The position numbers and the translations under genes were made by a program. This document shows, one piece after another, positions 1-8,604 of a stretch of 32,769 nucleotides of DNA (positions are counted from its first letter, which is position 1; every line of letters begins with the position of its first letter). The notes under the pieces were generated by a model that was not told the origin of the DNA, did not search any database, and was given only the letters and a program-made list of their open reading frames with translations. The DNA comes from Rhodospirillales bacterium (GTDB lineage Bacteria > Pseudomonadota > Alphaproteobacteria > ATCC43930 > CGMCC-115725): positions 1-32,769 of the forward strand of contig JAQGID010000360.1 of NCBI GenBank assembly GCA_028291405.1, read 5' to 3'.

Positions 1-221
1 AGCGTATGCATCAGCCGGAACGCGACGCCGCGCGTCAAGCCGGCGCGGCGCGCAATCTCGGCGAGCGGGAGGGCCGCGTGCGCCTCGGCCAATAGCTCGA
101 GGATGAGCAGGCCGCGTTCGAGGGCGATGGCCGTGTATCGCGCGGAGCCATCCTTCGCCGCCGCTGGATCTTCCTTTGCGGCATGGCCTCGTCGGCGCTT
201 CAGAACCGGTTCCTCTTCCAT
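1..221 (-). CDS. IclR-family transcriptional regulator (N-terminal part, runs off the window)
   Basis: The first 73 codons of a leftward gene are visible and the gene continues beyond base 1. After a charged, Lys/Arg-rich leader of about 25 residues the protein reads YTAIALERGLLILELLAEA and then LAEIARRAGLTRGVAFRLMHTL. That is the winged helix-turn-helix start typical of IclR regulators, with the recognition helix around the last segment. The ligand-binding domain lies outside the window. The start at 221 is chosen because it is the first in-frame ATG behind a strong leftward promoter, although its ribosome site (GAGATGG) is weak. It diverges from the Rieske/ABC/TauD operon, so it probably controls that operon in response to the imported compound or a breakdown product; this is inferred from position only. 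Confidence 0.8.
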   Translation of the reverse strand, partial: MEEEPVLKRRRGHAAKEDPAAAKDGSARYTAIALERGLLILELLAEAHAALPLAEIARRAGLTRGVAFRLMHT

Positions 222-250
222 CCATCTCAACGACGTCTCAATTTTTGTAC

Positions 251-279
251 TTTATATATATTTTTCATGGTGTTGTAAA
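251..279 (-). promoter_or_regulatory. Sigma-70-type promoter of the IclR-family gene
   Basis: On the minus strand TTTACA (279-274) and TATAAA (256-251) are separated by exactly 17 bases. They lie in an AT-rich stretch (about 240-290) that stands out in this GC-rich window. Transcription would start about 20 bases before the regulator's ATG. No equally good rightward promoter was found, so the operon promoter may overlap this one. TTGTA occurs at 245-249 and again at 273-277 as a short direct repeat that might be part of a regulator site. Confidence 0.6.
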
Positions 280-300
280 TCATATTTTGGAGGCGCGACC

Positions 301-1383
301 ATGAGCTACCTGCGCAACGCCTGGTACGTTGCCGCCTCGGCCAGAGAGATCGGTCGCACGCCGTTTCGCCGCGTGCTGCTCGATGAGCCGGTCGTGCTGT
401 TCCGCACCCTGTCGAATGCGCCGGTCGCGCTCTTCGACCGCTGCCCGCACCGCATGGCGCCGCTGTCACGCGGCCTGCTGGTCGGCGACACCTTACAATG
501 CGGCTATCACGGGCTGCGCTTCGACCGCGCCGGCACCTGCGTCCATAATCCCCATCCCGGACCAACCCCCAGCGCGGCGCGGGTGAAGAGCTAGCCGCTT
601 GTCGAGCGGCACGGCTTCGTCTGGATCTGGATGGGGGCGGCGGCGGAAGCGGATCTTGCGCTCATTCCTGACCTGGAACCCTTCGGCCGCGAGGACGGCT
701 ATGCGACCGTCGCGGGCTACCTTCGCATCGCCGCGAATTACCAGCTGATCACCGACAATCTTCTCGACCTCAGTCACGTCGAGTTCATGCATCCCACCTT
801 CGCCGCCGAGGAATTCATCGAGACTACGCGCGCCGAGTTGATTCGGCAGGGGACGACCGTTCAGTCGAATCGCTGGAAGCCGCAATGCAAGGTCAGCCGC
901 TTCCTGCGGATGTTCTGGACCTCGGACTCGGTCCGTGGAGATGCCAGGGCGAACATGCGCTGGCATCCGCCGGCGACGCTCTATCTCGACGTCGGCGTCA
1001 CGGAAGTGGGTGCGCCGATCGGCGAGGGCGTGACCCTCCCCTTCGCCCACCTTCTGACGCCGGAAACCAAGACCGGCACGCATTACTTCTGGGCGATGAT
1101 CCGAGATTGCCGCGTCGATGACGCCGAGCTGAACGAGCAGGTGCACCGGATCGTCACCAGCGCCTTCGCTGACGAGGACGAACCGATGATCGAAGCGCAG
1201 CAGCAGGAGATCGGCCCCGATCTCGACCTGATGTCGCTGCGGCCCGTCCTGCTCCATCCTGATGCAGCCGCCGTGGCAGCCCGCCGGGTGCTCGCAGGGC
1301 TGATCGACGCGGAGCGGCAGCCGAGGGGCCTTGCGGCAGGCTCTCCCGACGTCGGCGCTTCCGCCGGCGCTGCGAGCGAATGA
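301..1383 (+). pseudogene. Rieske [2Fe-2S] aromatic-type oxygenase, interrupted by an in-frame amber codon
   Basis: The reading frame encodes a 360-residue mononuclear-iron Rieske oxygenase alpha subunit of the vanillate-demethylase/phthalate-oxygenase type. The N-terminal Rieske domain has the cluster ligands C48-P-H50 and C67-G-Y-H70. The catalytic domain has NLLDLSHVEFMH, with D156, H159 and H164 suiting the iron-binding triad. A TAG at 592-594 (codon 98) interrupts it. The same frame resumes at once with PLVERHGFVWIWMG and stays open to the TGA at 1381-1383. Relatives usually have an aromatic residue there (Ser-Tyr-Pro), so one base change from TAC or TAT explains it. TGGAGG (288-293) precedes the ATG. 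The 3' end overlaps the ABC ATPase start by four bases (ATGA). No reductase or ferredoxin gene is nearby. It may be a recent pseudogene, a sequencing error or an amber-readthrough gene. Confidence 0.82.
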
Positions 1384-2195
1384 TGGCTCTGCCCGCCGCA
1401 GGAAGGGCCAGTCGCGACTGGAACCCCGCCTTCATCTCGCTGGAACAGATCGGAAAGACGTTCGCGACCGACGACGGCGAAGTCACCGCGATCGAGGCGG
1501 CGACGCTGAGCATCCGCCAAGGTGAAACCGTCGCTCTGATTGGACCGAGCGGATGCGGCAAGAGCACCTTGCTCATGCTGATGGCAGGCCTGCTGTCCCC
1601 GACGACCGGACATCTCACGATCGAAGGCCAAGCCGTCACATCGCCGCGCAAGGACCTAGCGGTGGTCTTCCAGCGTGATCTTCTGTTCGACTGGAAGACC
1701 GTGCTGGGGAACGTGCTCTCTCCGTTCGAATTGCGCGGCGAGCCGAGATCCTTGCACGTGCAGCGGGCGCGCGAACTCCTGGCGCACGTTGGGCTGCAGG
1801 GGTTCGAGGACCGACGCCCGTACGAGCTCTCGGGCGGCATGCGCCAGCGCGTCGCACTGTGCCGCGCGCTCATCCAGGACCCGAGCATACTCCTGCTCGA
1901 CGAGCCGTTCGCCGCGCTCGATGCCCTGACGCGCGAGCAGATGCAGCTCGATTTGCAGCGGCTTTCGGCGGAGCAGCCGCGCACGACGGTGCTCGTCACG
2001 CACGACATCGTCGAGGCCGTCTTCATGTCGGACGTCGTCGTCGTGATGACCGCGCGGCCCAGCCGGATCCGTCGGACCATCGTCATCGACCTGCCGCGTC
2101 CGCGCACCGTCCACACGCGCAATCTGCCCGGCTTCGGCGACCATGTCGCCGAAATACACCGGCTTTTTACGGAGCTTGGCGTGATCCATGGCTGA
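1380..2195 (+). CDS. ABC transporter ATP-binding protein, nitrate/sulfonate/taurine (NitT/TauT) type
   Basis: This 271-residue cytoplasmic ATPase would power the importer encoded by this operon. It has Walker A GPSGCGKST (55-63), the Q-loop in VVFQRD (about 98), the ABC signature LSGGMRQ (150-156), Walker B ILLLDEPF (170-177) and the switch histidine in VTHD (208). Length and sequence match the SsuB/TauB group. The start codon overlaps the stop of the Rieske oxygenase gene (ATGA), and its 3' end overlaps the permease gene by 8 bases. This indicates translational coupling, so the amber codon upstream could reduce expression of this gene through polarity. The substrate cannot be deduced from this subunit. 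Confidence 0.95.
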   Translation: MMALPAAGRASRDWNPAFISLEQIGKTFATDDGEVTAIEAATLSIRQGETVALIGPSGCGKSTLLMLMAGLLSPTTGHLTIEGQAVTSPRKDLAVVFQRDLLFDWKTVLGNVLSPFELRGEPRSLHVQRARELLAHVGLQGFEDRRPYELSGGMRQRVALCRALIQDPSILLLDEPFAALDALTREQMQLDLQRLSAEQPRTTVLVTHDIVEAVFMSDVVVVMTARPSRIRRTIVIDLPRPRTVHTRNLPGFGDHVAEIHRLFTELGVIHG

Positions 2196-3003
2196 AGCGC
2201 TGCCGGTCCGATCGCCCGGGTCTCGTCGCGGCCGCCGGGGCAGGCGCGCTCGCGACGGCCGGATGCTGTGGGGCGTCGCCTCGATGCTTCTCGCCATCGG
2301 TCTATGGGCGCTGGTCGTTCTTACGATCGAGCCCCCGTCCTACGTCCTCCCGGCGCCCTGGGACGTGATCCTGCGCGCGTGGAAGGACTGGGCGCTGATC
2401 CTGAGCCAGGGCACGTCGACCGTCGGCGAGATCGTCGCCGGCCTAGTCCTCAGCGCAGTGATCGCCGTTCCCTTCGGCGTCTTCATCGTCGCCATACCGG
2501 TCGTCGACAAGCTCGTCTACCCGATCCTCATCGCATTCAACAGCATCCCCAAGGTCGCGCTCGCGCCGCTTTTCGTCGTCTGGTTCGGCTACGGCATCTT
2601 CCCGCGCGTGCTGATCACCGTGTCGATCGCGTTCTTCCCGGTGCTCGTCTCGACCGTGACGGGTCTCAAATCGGTCGATCCGGACATCCTCCGCCTGGCG
2701 CGATCGATGCGCGCGCAGAGCCGTCAGGTCTTTCTGCGCGTTCGCCTGCCCAACGCGCTTCCCAGCGCTTTCGCCGGCCTCAAGGTGGCGACCAGCCTCG
2801 CGGTGATTGGCGCCATCATCGGCGAGTTCGTCGCCTCCGACCGCGGCTGGGGCTACATGCTCGTGCAGGCGAGCGGCAGCCTGGATACGCCGCTGATGTT
2901 CGCGGTCGTCATCTGCCTCGCTGTGGTGGCGAGCCTGCTGTTCTACGCGGTGGACGTGGCCGAGCGCAGCGTCATCTCGTGGCACGCGTCTCACCGTCAG
3001 TGA
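2188..3003 (+). CDS. ABC transporter permease, NitT/TauT (SsuC/TauC-like) type
   Basis: This 271-residue inner-membrane protein has an Arg-rich cytoplasmic N-terminus followed by about six hydrophobic segments. The first is MLLAIGLWALVVLTI, and the last two lie at AVVICLAVVASLLFYAV and just before it. The cytoplasmic EAA-like loop that docks on the ATPase is visible as RSMRAQSRQVFLRVRLPNAL, followed by PSAFAGLKVA. This is the usual BPD_transp_1 arrangement of SsuC/TauC permeases. The ATG overlaps the end of the ATPase gene by 8 bases, and the binding-protein gene follows after 27 bases, so one transcript is likely. Confidence 0.94.
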   Translation: MAEALPVRSPGSRRGRRGRRARDGRMLWGVASMLLAIGLWALVVLTIEPPSYVLPAPWDVILRAWKDWALILSQGTSTVGEIVAGLVLSAVIAVPFGVFIVAIPVVDKLVYPILIAFNSIPKVALAPLFVVWFGYGIFPRVLITVSIAFFPVLVSTVTGLKSVDPDILRLARSMRAQSRQVFLRVRLPNALPSAFAGLKVATSLAVIGAIIGEFVASDRGWGYMLVQASGSLDTPLMFAVVICLAVVASLLFYAVDVAERSVISWHASHRQ

Positions 3004-3030
3004 AGCCATTCGACAGGCAAGGAGCATCCG

Positions 3031-4014
3031 ATGAGCCGAATTCGCAGCAGCCTCTATGCCGTTTCGATCCTTGCCGCCGCCGTTGCCGCCGCGCCGGCCT
3101 CCGCCGCCGACAAGGTTTCGCTGCGCTTCGGTTTCGTCGCCACCGGCCTCGACTCGATCTGGACCTATGGGATCGAGCGCGGCTTCTTTCGCGACCAGGG
3201 CATCGAGCTCGAGCTGCGCGAGGGCAAGGGCTCGGCAGTGACGGCGCAGACCGTTGCCGCGGGCACCGACGACTTCGGCGTCGACATCGACGGCGGCACC
3301 TTCCTGACGCTCGCCGCAAAGGGACTTCCGGCGACCGCCATCCTCGCGGTCGCTGCGAAAAGCCCGCTGGTCGTCTTCTCGTCGCTCGACGCGCCGCTCA
3401 AGTCGCCGGCGGCATTGGTCGGCAAGAACATCGCCATCACCGCCGGCGACGGTCCCTCTGCATTGCTCCCCGCCCTGCTGGAGATGAATCACATCGGTGC
3501 GGCGCAGGTCACGCAAATCAACATGCAGCCGGGGCCCAAGCTCACCAGCCTCCTGTCGGGCCGCGTCGACGGCGTCGCGACGAACGTCGTGCTGCGGCCG
3601 ACACTTGAAGCGAAGGGCATGAAGGTCTTCTCGCTCATGTACGCGGACCACGGCGTCGTTACCCCGGGTCTCTACATGATCGCCGCAAACCATATGCTCG
3701 AGAGCAATCCCGATCTCGTGCGTCGCTTCGTCCAGGCCGCCGCACAGTCGATGGCGGCGACCGAGCAAGATCCTGACGCCGCGGCGGCGAGCTTCAGCAA
3801 GGCGTATCCGCAATACAGCCCGGAGATGGCGGTCAACGAGACCAAGGTGGTGCTGTCGCTCTACCGTTCCCCGGACACCGAAGGCAAGCCGGTCGGCACG
3901 ATCTCGCTCGCCGATGCGAAGGCCGGCGCCGAGATCCTGGAGAAATTCGGGTCCTACCCGGCGGGCGCCGATCCGGCACGTTTCGTGACGAACCGTTTTC
4001 TCTCGGGACAGTGA
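3031..4014 (+). CDS. ABC transporter periplasmic substrate-binding protein (NMT1/SsuA-like)
   Basis: This 327-residue protein starts with a classical signal peptide (Arg near the N-terminus, a hydrophobic Ala/Val/Leu core, then PASAADK with probable cleavage near residue 26). The mature part begins VSLRFGFVATGLDSIW, followed by an YGIERGFFRDQGIELEL segment. These features are typical of the NMT1/SsuA family that binds sulfonates, nitrate, thiamine precursors or aromatic acids. It should capture the substrate in the periplasm and hand it to the permease. A strong AAGGAG (3019-3024) sits 6 bases before the ATG, fitting the higher expression that binding proteins need. Ligand identity is unknown. 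The TauD-type partner favours a sulfonate or similar compound, but this is inference. Confidence 0.92.
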   Translation: MSRIRSSLYAVSILAAAVAAAPASAADKVSLRFGFVATGLDSIWTYGIERGFFRDQGIELELREGKGSAVTAQTVAAGTDDFGVDIDGGTFLTLAAKGLPATAILAVAAKSPLVVFSSLDAPLKSPAALVGKNIAITAGDGPSALLPALLEMNHIGAAQVTQINMQPGPKLTSLLSGRVDGVATNVVLRPTLEAKGMKVFSLMYADHGVVTPGLYMIAANHMLESNPDLVRRFVQAAAQSMAATEQDPDAAAASFSKAYPQYSPEMAVNETKVVLSLYRSPDTEGKPVGTISLADAKAGAEILEKFGSYPAGADPARFVTNRFLSGQ

Positions 4015-4048
4015 GACGGACCGAGTCGAGGTCCATCAGGGAGGTTTC

Positions 4049-4927
4049 ATGCCACTTCACATCGAAGATCTTACGCCGGCGATCGGCTCGGTGATCGGCG
4101 ATATCGACATCGCCGACGCGGCGGTCCTCGATCGGCACGGCGCTGCGCTCAGGAAGGCGCTTCTCGACCGCCAGGTGATCTTCTTTCGCGGCCAGAATCT
4201 GTCGCCGGCGGCGCAAGTTCGCCTTGCGACCGTCTTCGGGCAGGCGCGGCCGCTCTCCTCGACCTTTCCCTCGCATCCCGACGATCCCTGCCTCGAGATC
4301 CTTGAGAGCAAGGGGCGCCGCACCGGGACGGATGTCTGGCACGCCGACATGACATGGCAAACATCGCCGCCGATCGCGGCATGCCTCTTCGCGGTCGAGG
4401 TGCCACGCACGGGCGGCGACACGCTCTGGGCAAGCATGACCGCCGCGCACGACGCGATCGATCCCCAGCTCCGGGCCTATCTCGCGAGCCTGCAAGCGGT
4501 CCATAACTGGGAGACGCCCGAACTCCTCGAAAGCCTCCGCTCGAAGCGGGACGCGCCCGAGCAATATGCCCGCATGCGCGACGCCTATCCGCCGATCGCC
4601 CATCCGGTCATCGTGACGCATCCCGAGACGGACAGGCAGATTCTGTACGTCAACGAGTTCTACACGACCGAGCTCCTCGGCGTGACCCGCAGCGAGAGCG
4701 ACGCGCTGCTTCGGCACCTGACCTCGCTCGCGCATGTGCCCGAATGGCAGGTGCGATTTCGCTGGGAGCCCGGCTCAGTCGCGATCTGGGACAATCGCTC
4801 GACGCAGCACTACGCCGTGAACGACTATCACCCGACCCGCCGGCTGATGCACCGGGTCGCGATCCACGGTCGCGCCGCTTCGGATCACGGGTCGACCGAG
4901 CGGCGGCAGTTCGGTCTCGGAGCGTGA
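4049..4927 (+). CDS. TauD/TfdA-family Fe(II)/2-oxoglutarate-dependent dioxygenase
   Basis: This 292-residue cytoplasmic enzyme has the iron ligands of the taurine-dioxygenase family: the HxD pair in VWHADMTW (H98, D100) and the distal His in STQHYAVNDY (H254). The following TRRLMHR segment carries the Arg expected to bind 2-oxoglutarate. The N-terminal MPLHIEDLTPAIGSVIGDIDI also matches the family. Members hydroxylate their substrate next to a sulfonate, ether or similar group, releasing for example sulfite and an aldehyde, or a phenol. A good ribosome site (AGGGAGG, 4038-4044) precedes the ATG. It is the last gene of the cassette and converges on cobT. The actual substrate (taurine, alkyl or aryl sulfonate, phenoxy acid) cannot be decided from sequence. 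Confidence 0.92.
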   Translation: MPLHIEDLTPAIGSVIGDIDIADAAVLDRHGAALRKALLDRQVIFFRGQNLSPAAQVRLATVFGQARPLSSTFPSHPDDPCLEILESKGRRTGTDVWHADMTWQTSPPIAACLFAVEVPRTGGDTLWASMTAAHDAIDPQLRAYLASLQAVHNWETPELLESLRSKRDAPEQYARMRDAYPPIAHPVIVTHPETDRQILYVNEFYTTELLGVTRSESDALLRHLTSLAHVPEWQVRFRWEPGSVAIWDNRSTQHYAVNDYHPTRRLMHRVAIHGRAASDHGSTERRQFGLGA

Positions 4928-4928
4928 C

Positions 4929-4948
4929 GGCGACGCGGCGTTGTCGCC
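4929..4948. terminator. Hairpin between convergent tauD-like gene and cobT
   Basis: GGCGAC (4929-4934) and GTCGCC (4943-4948) form a perfect 6-bp GC stem with an 8-base loop. It exactly fills the 21-base gap between the stop codons of two convergent genes. There is no T-run, so it would be a weak or bidirectional terminator, if it is one. Confidence 0.35.
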
Positions 4949-6820
4949 CTACCCGGCGCGGCGCCGCTTTGTCTGTCGGCTGCGGCCCTGGTGCGGCTCC
5001 TCGTCGAACAGCTCGGCGAGTTTTTCCATGACGGTGCCGCCGAGTTGCTCGGCGTCGACGATGGTGACGGCGCGGCGGTAATAGCGGGTCACGTCGTGGC
5101 CGATGCCGATCGCCATCAGCTCGACCGGCGAGAAACGCTCGATCTCGTCGATGACCTCGCGGAGGTGGCGCTCGAGGTAGTTCCCTGGGTTGACGGAGAG
5201 CGTCGAATCGTCGACCGGCGCGCCGTCCGAGATCACCATCAGGATGCGCCGCTGCTCGGGACGTCCGAGCAGGCGGTTGTGCGCCCAGAGCAGCGCCTCG
5301 CCGTCGATGTTCTCCTTGAGGATGCCTTCGCGCAGCATCAGCCCGAGGCTGCGCCGCGCCCGGCGCCACGGCGCGTCGGCCGGCTTGTAGACGATGTGGC
5401 GGAGATCGTTGAGCCGGCCGGGGCTCGCCGGCTTGCCGCCGGCGATCCAGCGCTCGCGCGATTGGCCGCCTTTCCAGGCGCGCGTCGTGAAGCCGAGGAT
5501 CTCGACCTTGACGCCGCAGCGCTCGAGCGTCCGCGCCAAGATGTCGGCGCTCATCGCCGCGACGGTGATCGGCCGGCCGCGCATCGAGCCGGAATTGTCG
5601 ATCAGCAGCGACACGACGGTGTCGCGGAAGCTCATCTCCTTCTCGCGCTTATAGGACAGTGGGAAGACCGGGTTGGTGACGACGCGCGCCAGCCGCGCTG
5701 CATCCAGCATGCCATCGTCGAGATCGAACTCCCAGGCGCGCGTCTGCTTCGCCATCAGCCGGCGTTGCAGCCGGTTGGCGAGGCGCGAGATGACGCTCTG
5801 GAGATGCGCCAGCTGCTGGTCGAGCAGATGGCGCAGCCGCGTCAGCTCCTCGGCGTCGCAGAGATCTTCGGCCTCGACGATCTCGTCGAACTGCGACGTG
5901 AAGGCCTTGTAGAAATCGCTCTGGCTGCCGGTCGCGGCATTGCGCGGCTGGGCGCCCGGCCGGCCCGGCTTGTCGGGGTCCTCGTCGCCGGCGCCGGATT
6001 CCATTTCGGCCTCGGTCTCCTCGCCGCCGGTGTCCTCGCCGTCCTTGCCGGCCTCCGGCGTGCCGCCCTCGAGCGAGGATTCGCTGCCGGCAGCCTCGCG
6101 GTCGCCGCCCTCGCTCTCGCCTTCCTCGCTCTCGCCTTCCTCTTCGCCCTCGGATTCGGAATCGTCGCCCTCCGAGGCATCCTCGGCGTCGCCGAGTTCG
6201 AGGTCGTGGATCAGGCGGCGCGCCACCCGCGCATAGGCATCCTGGTCGTCGATCGCATCGTGCAGCTCGGTGATGTCCTTGCCGATGCGGCCTTCGAGAT
6301 AGGGGCGCCAGGAATCGACGACCTTGCGCGCGGCGCGCGGCGGCTTCTCGCCGGTCAGCTGCTCGCGAGTCAGCAGGCGGATCGCGTCGGGCAGGGTCAC
6401 GTCGCTGCGCTCGCTCATGCGCTCGAAGCCCTGGCGGCGATAGCGCTCGTCGAGCATCGCGTCGAGATTGCCGGCGACGCCGATCATGCGGCGCGAGCCG
6501 AGCGCCTCGACGCGCGCCTGCTCGACCGCCTCGTAGATCGCGCGGGCGCTCTCGCCGGTCGGCATGCGGCGGCGATGCACCGCCTCGTCGTGATAGCGCA
6601 GGCGCAGCGCGATGGCGTCCGCGGCGCCGCGCAGCTGCGCCGCCTCGGCATGCGAGATGTCGCGGCCGGGCGACGGCAGCTTGACCCGCGTCCCCGCGGC
6701 GCTCGCCGGCTCGGCGCCATAGGTGACCTGGACATCCTCGCGCTCGGCGATCGCGCGCAATGCCGCCGCCGTCGAACGCTTGAAGATCTCGGTCGGGCTG
6801 TCGCTGTTGTTGCTGCTCAT
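4949..6820 (-). CDS. cobT: Aerobic cobaltochelatase subunit CobT
   Basis: This 623-residue protein matches CobT in length and layout. It has an N-terminal helical region beginning [18 protein letters not shown] and a very acidic linker (about residues 218-295, runs of Glu/Asp/Ser/Gly). A C-terminal von Willebrand factor A domain follows, whose metal-binding motif DNSGSM lies in [20 protein letters not shown]. CobT works with CobS as the AAA+ chaperone pair that, together with CobN, inserts cobalt into hydrogenobyrinic acid diamide in aerobic cobalamin synthesis. CobN is not in the window. The gene starts 7 bases after the cobS stop, so the two are co-transcribed. Part of the acidic linker is encoded by two perfect 15-base tandem repeats (6111-6140). 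Confidence 0.96.
   Translation of the reverse strand: MSSNNSDSPTEIFKRSTAAALRAIAEREDVQVTYGAEPASAAGTRVKLPSPGRDISHAEAAQLRGAADAIALRLRYHDEAVHRRRMPTGESARAIYEAVEQARVEALGSRRMIGVAGNLDAMLDERYRRQGFERMSERSDVTLPDAIRLLTREQLTGEKPPRAARKVVDSWRPYLEGRIGKDITELHDAIDDQDAYARVARRLIHDLELGDAEDASEGDDSESEGEEEGESEEGESEGGDREAAGSESSLEGGTPEAGKDGEDTGGEETEAEMESGAGDEDPDKPGRPGAQPRNAATGSQSDFYKAFTSQFDEIVEAEDLCDAEELTRLRHLLDQQLAHLQSVISRLANRLQRRLMAKQTRAWEFDLDDGMLDAARLARVVTNPVFPLSYKREKEMSFRDTVVSLLIDNSGSMRGRPITVAAMSADILARTLERCGVKVEILGFTTRAWKGGQSRERWIAGGKPASPGRLNDLRHIVYKPADAPWRRARRSLGLMLREGILKENIDGEALLWAHNRLLGRPEQRRILMVISDGAPVDDSTLSVNPGNYLERHLREVIDEIERFSPVELMAIGIGHDVTRYYRRAVTIVDAEQLGGTVMEKLAELFDEEPHQGRSRQTKRRRAG
6111..6140. repeat. Two perfect 15-bp tandem repeats within the cobT acidic linker
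   Basis: TCGCTCTCGCCTTCC occurs at 6111-6125 and 6126-6140. On the coding strand it encodes Glu/Gly/Ser-rich residues. Being a multiple of three, it can change copy number without shifting the frame. Confidence 0.7.
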
Positions 6821-6827
6821 CCGGCGA

Positions 6828-7832
6828 TCATACCAGGGTCGCCTTGACGCCGCTCTCCATCAGCTCGGTGCCGAAGCAGCGCTGGTAGTACTCGGCCACC
6901 GTGGCGCGCTCGATCTCGTCGCATTTGTTGAGGAACGTCACCCGGAAGGCGAAGGCGATGTCGTTGAAGATCGTCGCGTTCTCGGCCCAGGTGATGACGG
7001 TGCGCGGCGACATCACGGTCGAGATGTCGCCGTTGATGAAGCCCGAGCGCGTCAGATCGGCCAGGGCGACCATCGCGCTGATCTTGCGGCGCCCCTCGTC
7101 GTTGTCATAGGCCGGCGACTTGGCGAGGACGATCTCGACCTCGGCGTCGTGCGGCAGGTAATTGAGTGTCGCGACGATGTTCCAGCGGTCCATCTGGCCC
7201 TGGTTGATCTGCTGCGTGCCGTGATAGAGGCCGGTCGTGTCGCCGAGCCCGACGGTGTTCGCCGTCGAGAACAGGCGGAATGCTTTGTGCGGCCGCATCA
7301 CCTTGTTCTGGTCGAGCAGCGTCAGCTTGCCCTCGACCTCGAGGACGCGCTGGATGACGAACATGACGTCCGGCCGGCCCGCATCGTACTCGTCGAAGAC
7401 CAGCGCCGTCGGGTGCTGCAGCGCCCAGGGGAGGATGCCCTCCTTGTACTCGGTGATCTGGACGCCGTCGCGCAGCACGATCGCATCCTTGCCGATCAGA
7501 TCGATGCGGCTGATGTGGCTGTCGAGGTTGATGCGGATCGTCGGCCAGTTGAGCCGAGCCGCGACCTGCTCGATATGGGTCGACTTGCCGGTGCCGTGAT
7601 AGCCCTGGATCATGACTCGGCGGTTGTAGGCGAAGCCCGCCAGAATGGCCAAGGTCGTATCGTGGTCGAAACGATAGGCCTCGTCGAGATCCGGGACATG
7701 CTCGGTCGGCTGGCTGAAGGCCGGGCATTGCAGGTCGCTGTCGATGCCGAAAGTCTGGCGGACCGAGACCGTGATGTCGGGGAGGTCGGCGCCGCCGGTC
7801 GCGGCGGGCTTGCTGGTGTTTGCCGATGCCAT
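6828..7832 (-). CDS. cobS: Aerobic cobaltochelatase subunit CobS (AAA+ ATPase)
   Basis: This 334-residue AAA+ ATPase matches CobS over its whole length. Walker A is GYHGTGKST (77-85), Walker B lies in [13 protein letters not shown] (about 145-155) and sensor-type residues follow in [12 protein letters not shown]. It couples ATP hydrolysis with CobT to drive cobalt insertion by CobN. The family start MASANTS..., continuing into [16 protein letters not shown], supports the chosen ATG. It lies between the DnaJ-like gene upstream (43-base gap) and cobT downstream (7-base gap). This is the usual alphaproteobacterial order and probably one leftward operon. Confidence 0.97.
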   Translation of the reverse strand: MASANTSKPAATGGADLPDITVSVRQTFGIDSDLQCPAFSQPTEHVPDLDEAYRFDHDTTLAILAGFAYNRRVMIQGYHGTGKSTHIEQVAARLNWPTIRINLDSHISRIDLIGKDAIVLRDGVQITEYKEGILPWALQHPTALVFDEYDAGRPDVMFVIQRVLEVEGKLTLLDQNKVMRPHKAFRLFSTANTVGLGDTTGLYHGTQQINQGQMDRWNIVATLNYLPHDAEVEIVLAKSPAYDNDEGRRKISAMVALADLTRSGFINGDISTVMSPRTVITWAENATIFNDIAFAFRVTFLNKCDEIERATVAEYYQRCFGTELMESGVKATLV

Positions 7833-7875
7833 AATGCGAGGTGATCCTACGTGGTGAACAGGGTCGGAGAGTGCG

Positions 7876-8442
7876 TCAGGAGAAATAGCTGGCCTTCAAT
7901 GTCGCATAGGCCTGGTTGATCGTCTTCAGCCGCTCCTCCGACTCTTTGTCGCCGCCGTTGGCGTCCGGATGATGCAGCTTGACCAGCTCCTTGTAGCGCG
8001 CCTTGAGCCGGACGACGGTGAAGGGCGGCGTGATCTCGAAGACGGCGAGCGCCTCCTCCTGCGCCGACAACGGCCGTCTGCGCTCGTTCCTGCGCTCGCT
8101 GTGCCCGTCGGACTCGGCGTCGCCGGTGACGCCGAAATCGTCGCGGATATGCGGCCCGTGCAGCGCGCTGAAACGGCTGCCGAGCGGCCAGGTCGGCCGC
8201 TGCCACACGGTGTCGTTGCGAACCTCGGCCTCGATCTCAGCCTCGCTCATGCCGGCATAGTAGTTCCACGCCGCATTGTATTCGCGCACATGCTCGAGGC
8301 AAAACCAGAAAAACGCATCGAGGCTGGCGCGCGAGCGCGGCGCCCGGAAGTCGCCGCCGGCGAGGCAGCCGGCGCGGTCGCAGACGCGGATTTGCGGCTG
8401 CGGCTCGGACGCCATCGGACTCTGCAGGCGAGCGCGGGACAT
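7876..8442 (-). CDS. J-domain (DnaJ-like) protein linked to cobS/cobT
   Basis: This 188-residue cytoplasmic protein has an N-terminal region with a Cys pair ([16 protein letters not shown]) and then [20 protein letters not shown]. These are typical of a conserved alphaproteobacterial family encoded next to cobS. The C-terminal J domain contains the HPD tripeptide in [13 protein letters not shown], so it can probably stimulate a DnaK-type chaperone. The frame stays open far upstream, but homology begins only near the ATG at 8442 (MSRARL); a second ATG at 8415 (MASEPQ) is equally possible. It is divergent from bolA and heads the cobS-cobT operon. Its role in cobaltochelatase assembly is a guess from linkage. 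Confidence 0.85.
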   Translation of the reverse strand: MSRARLQSPMASEPQPQIRVCDRAGCLAGGDFRAPRSRASLDAFFWFCLEHVREYNAAWNYYAGMSEAEIEAEVRNDTVWQRPTWPLGSRFSALHGPHIRDDFGVTGDAESDGHSERRNERRRPLSAQEEALAVFEITPPFTVVRLKARYKELVKLHHPDANGGDKESEERLKTINQAYATLKASYFS

Positions 8443-8535
8443 GGACTGAGTATGGGGAGCCACGCCGAGGCTGACAAGCGCTGCGGCGGCGATCCAGCCT
8501 TGCCTCGAAAGACCGCGGATTTCCGCCGGGCGACG

Positions 8536-8564
8536 TTGACAGGCGGGGCCCGCGCCGCCACCTT
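8536..8564 (+). promoter_or_regulatory. Possible bolA promoter
   Basis: A perfect TTGACA lies at 8536-8541, 64 bases before the BolA ATG. Seventeen bases later is CACCTT (8559-8564), a poor -10 match. The -35 is convincing but the -10 is weak, so the call is tentative. Confidence 0.3.
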
Positions 8565-8604
8565 TCGCGGCACCTGCAGCTTGCCGCCAACGCCGGAGAT
8601 CCAG

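Noticed and set aside
103-300. Upstream extension of the Rieske oxygenase frame
   Set aside because: The family start and the ribosome site are at 301; the extension is antisense to the IclR gene and crosses the promoter region.
2443-3813. 456-codon minus-strand frame opposite the ABC permease and binding-protein genes
   Set aside because: Both plus-strand genes are clear family members; the antisense product shows no recognisable domain.
4991-6847. 618-codon open frame on the plus strand opposite cobT
   Set aside because: It is the antisense of a well-conserved cobT with high GC, and its product is an Ala/Arg/Leu-rich sequence without any domain.
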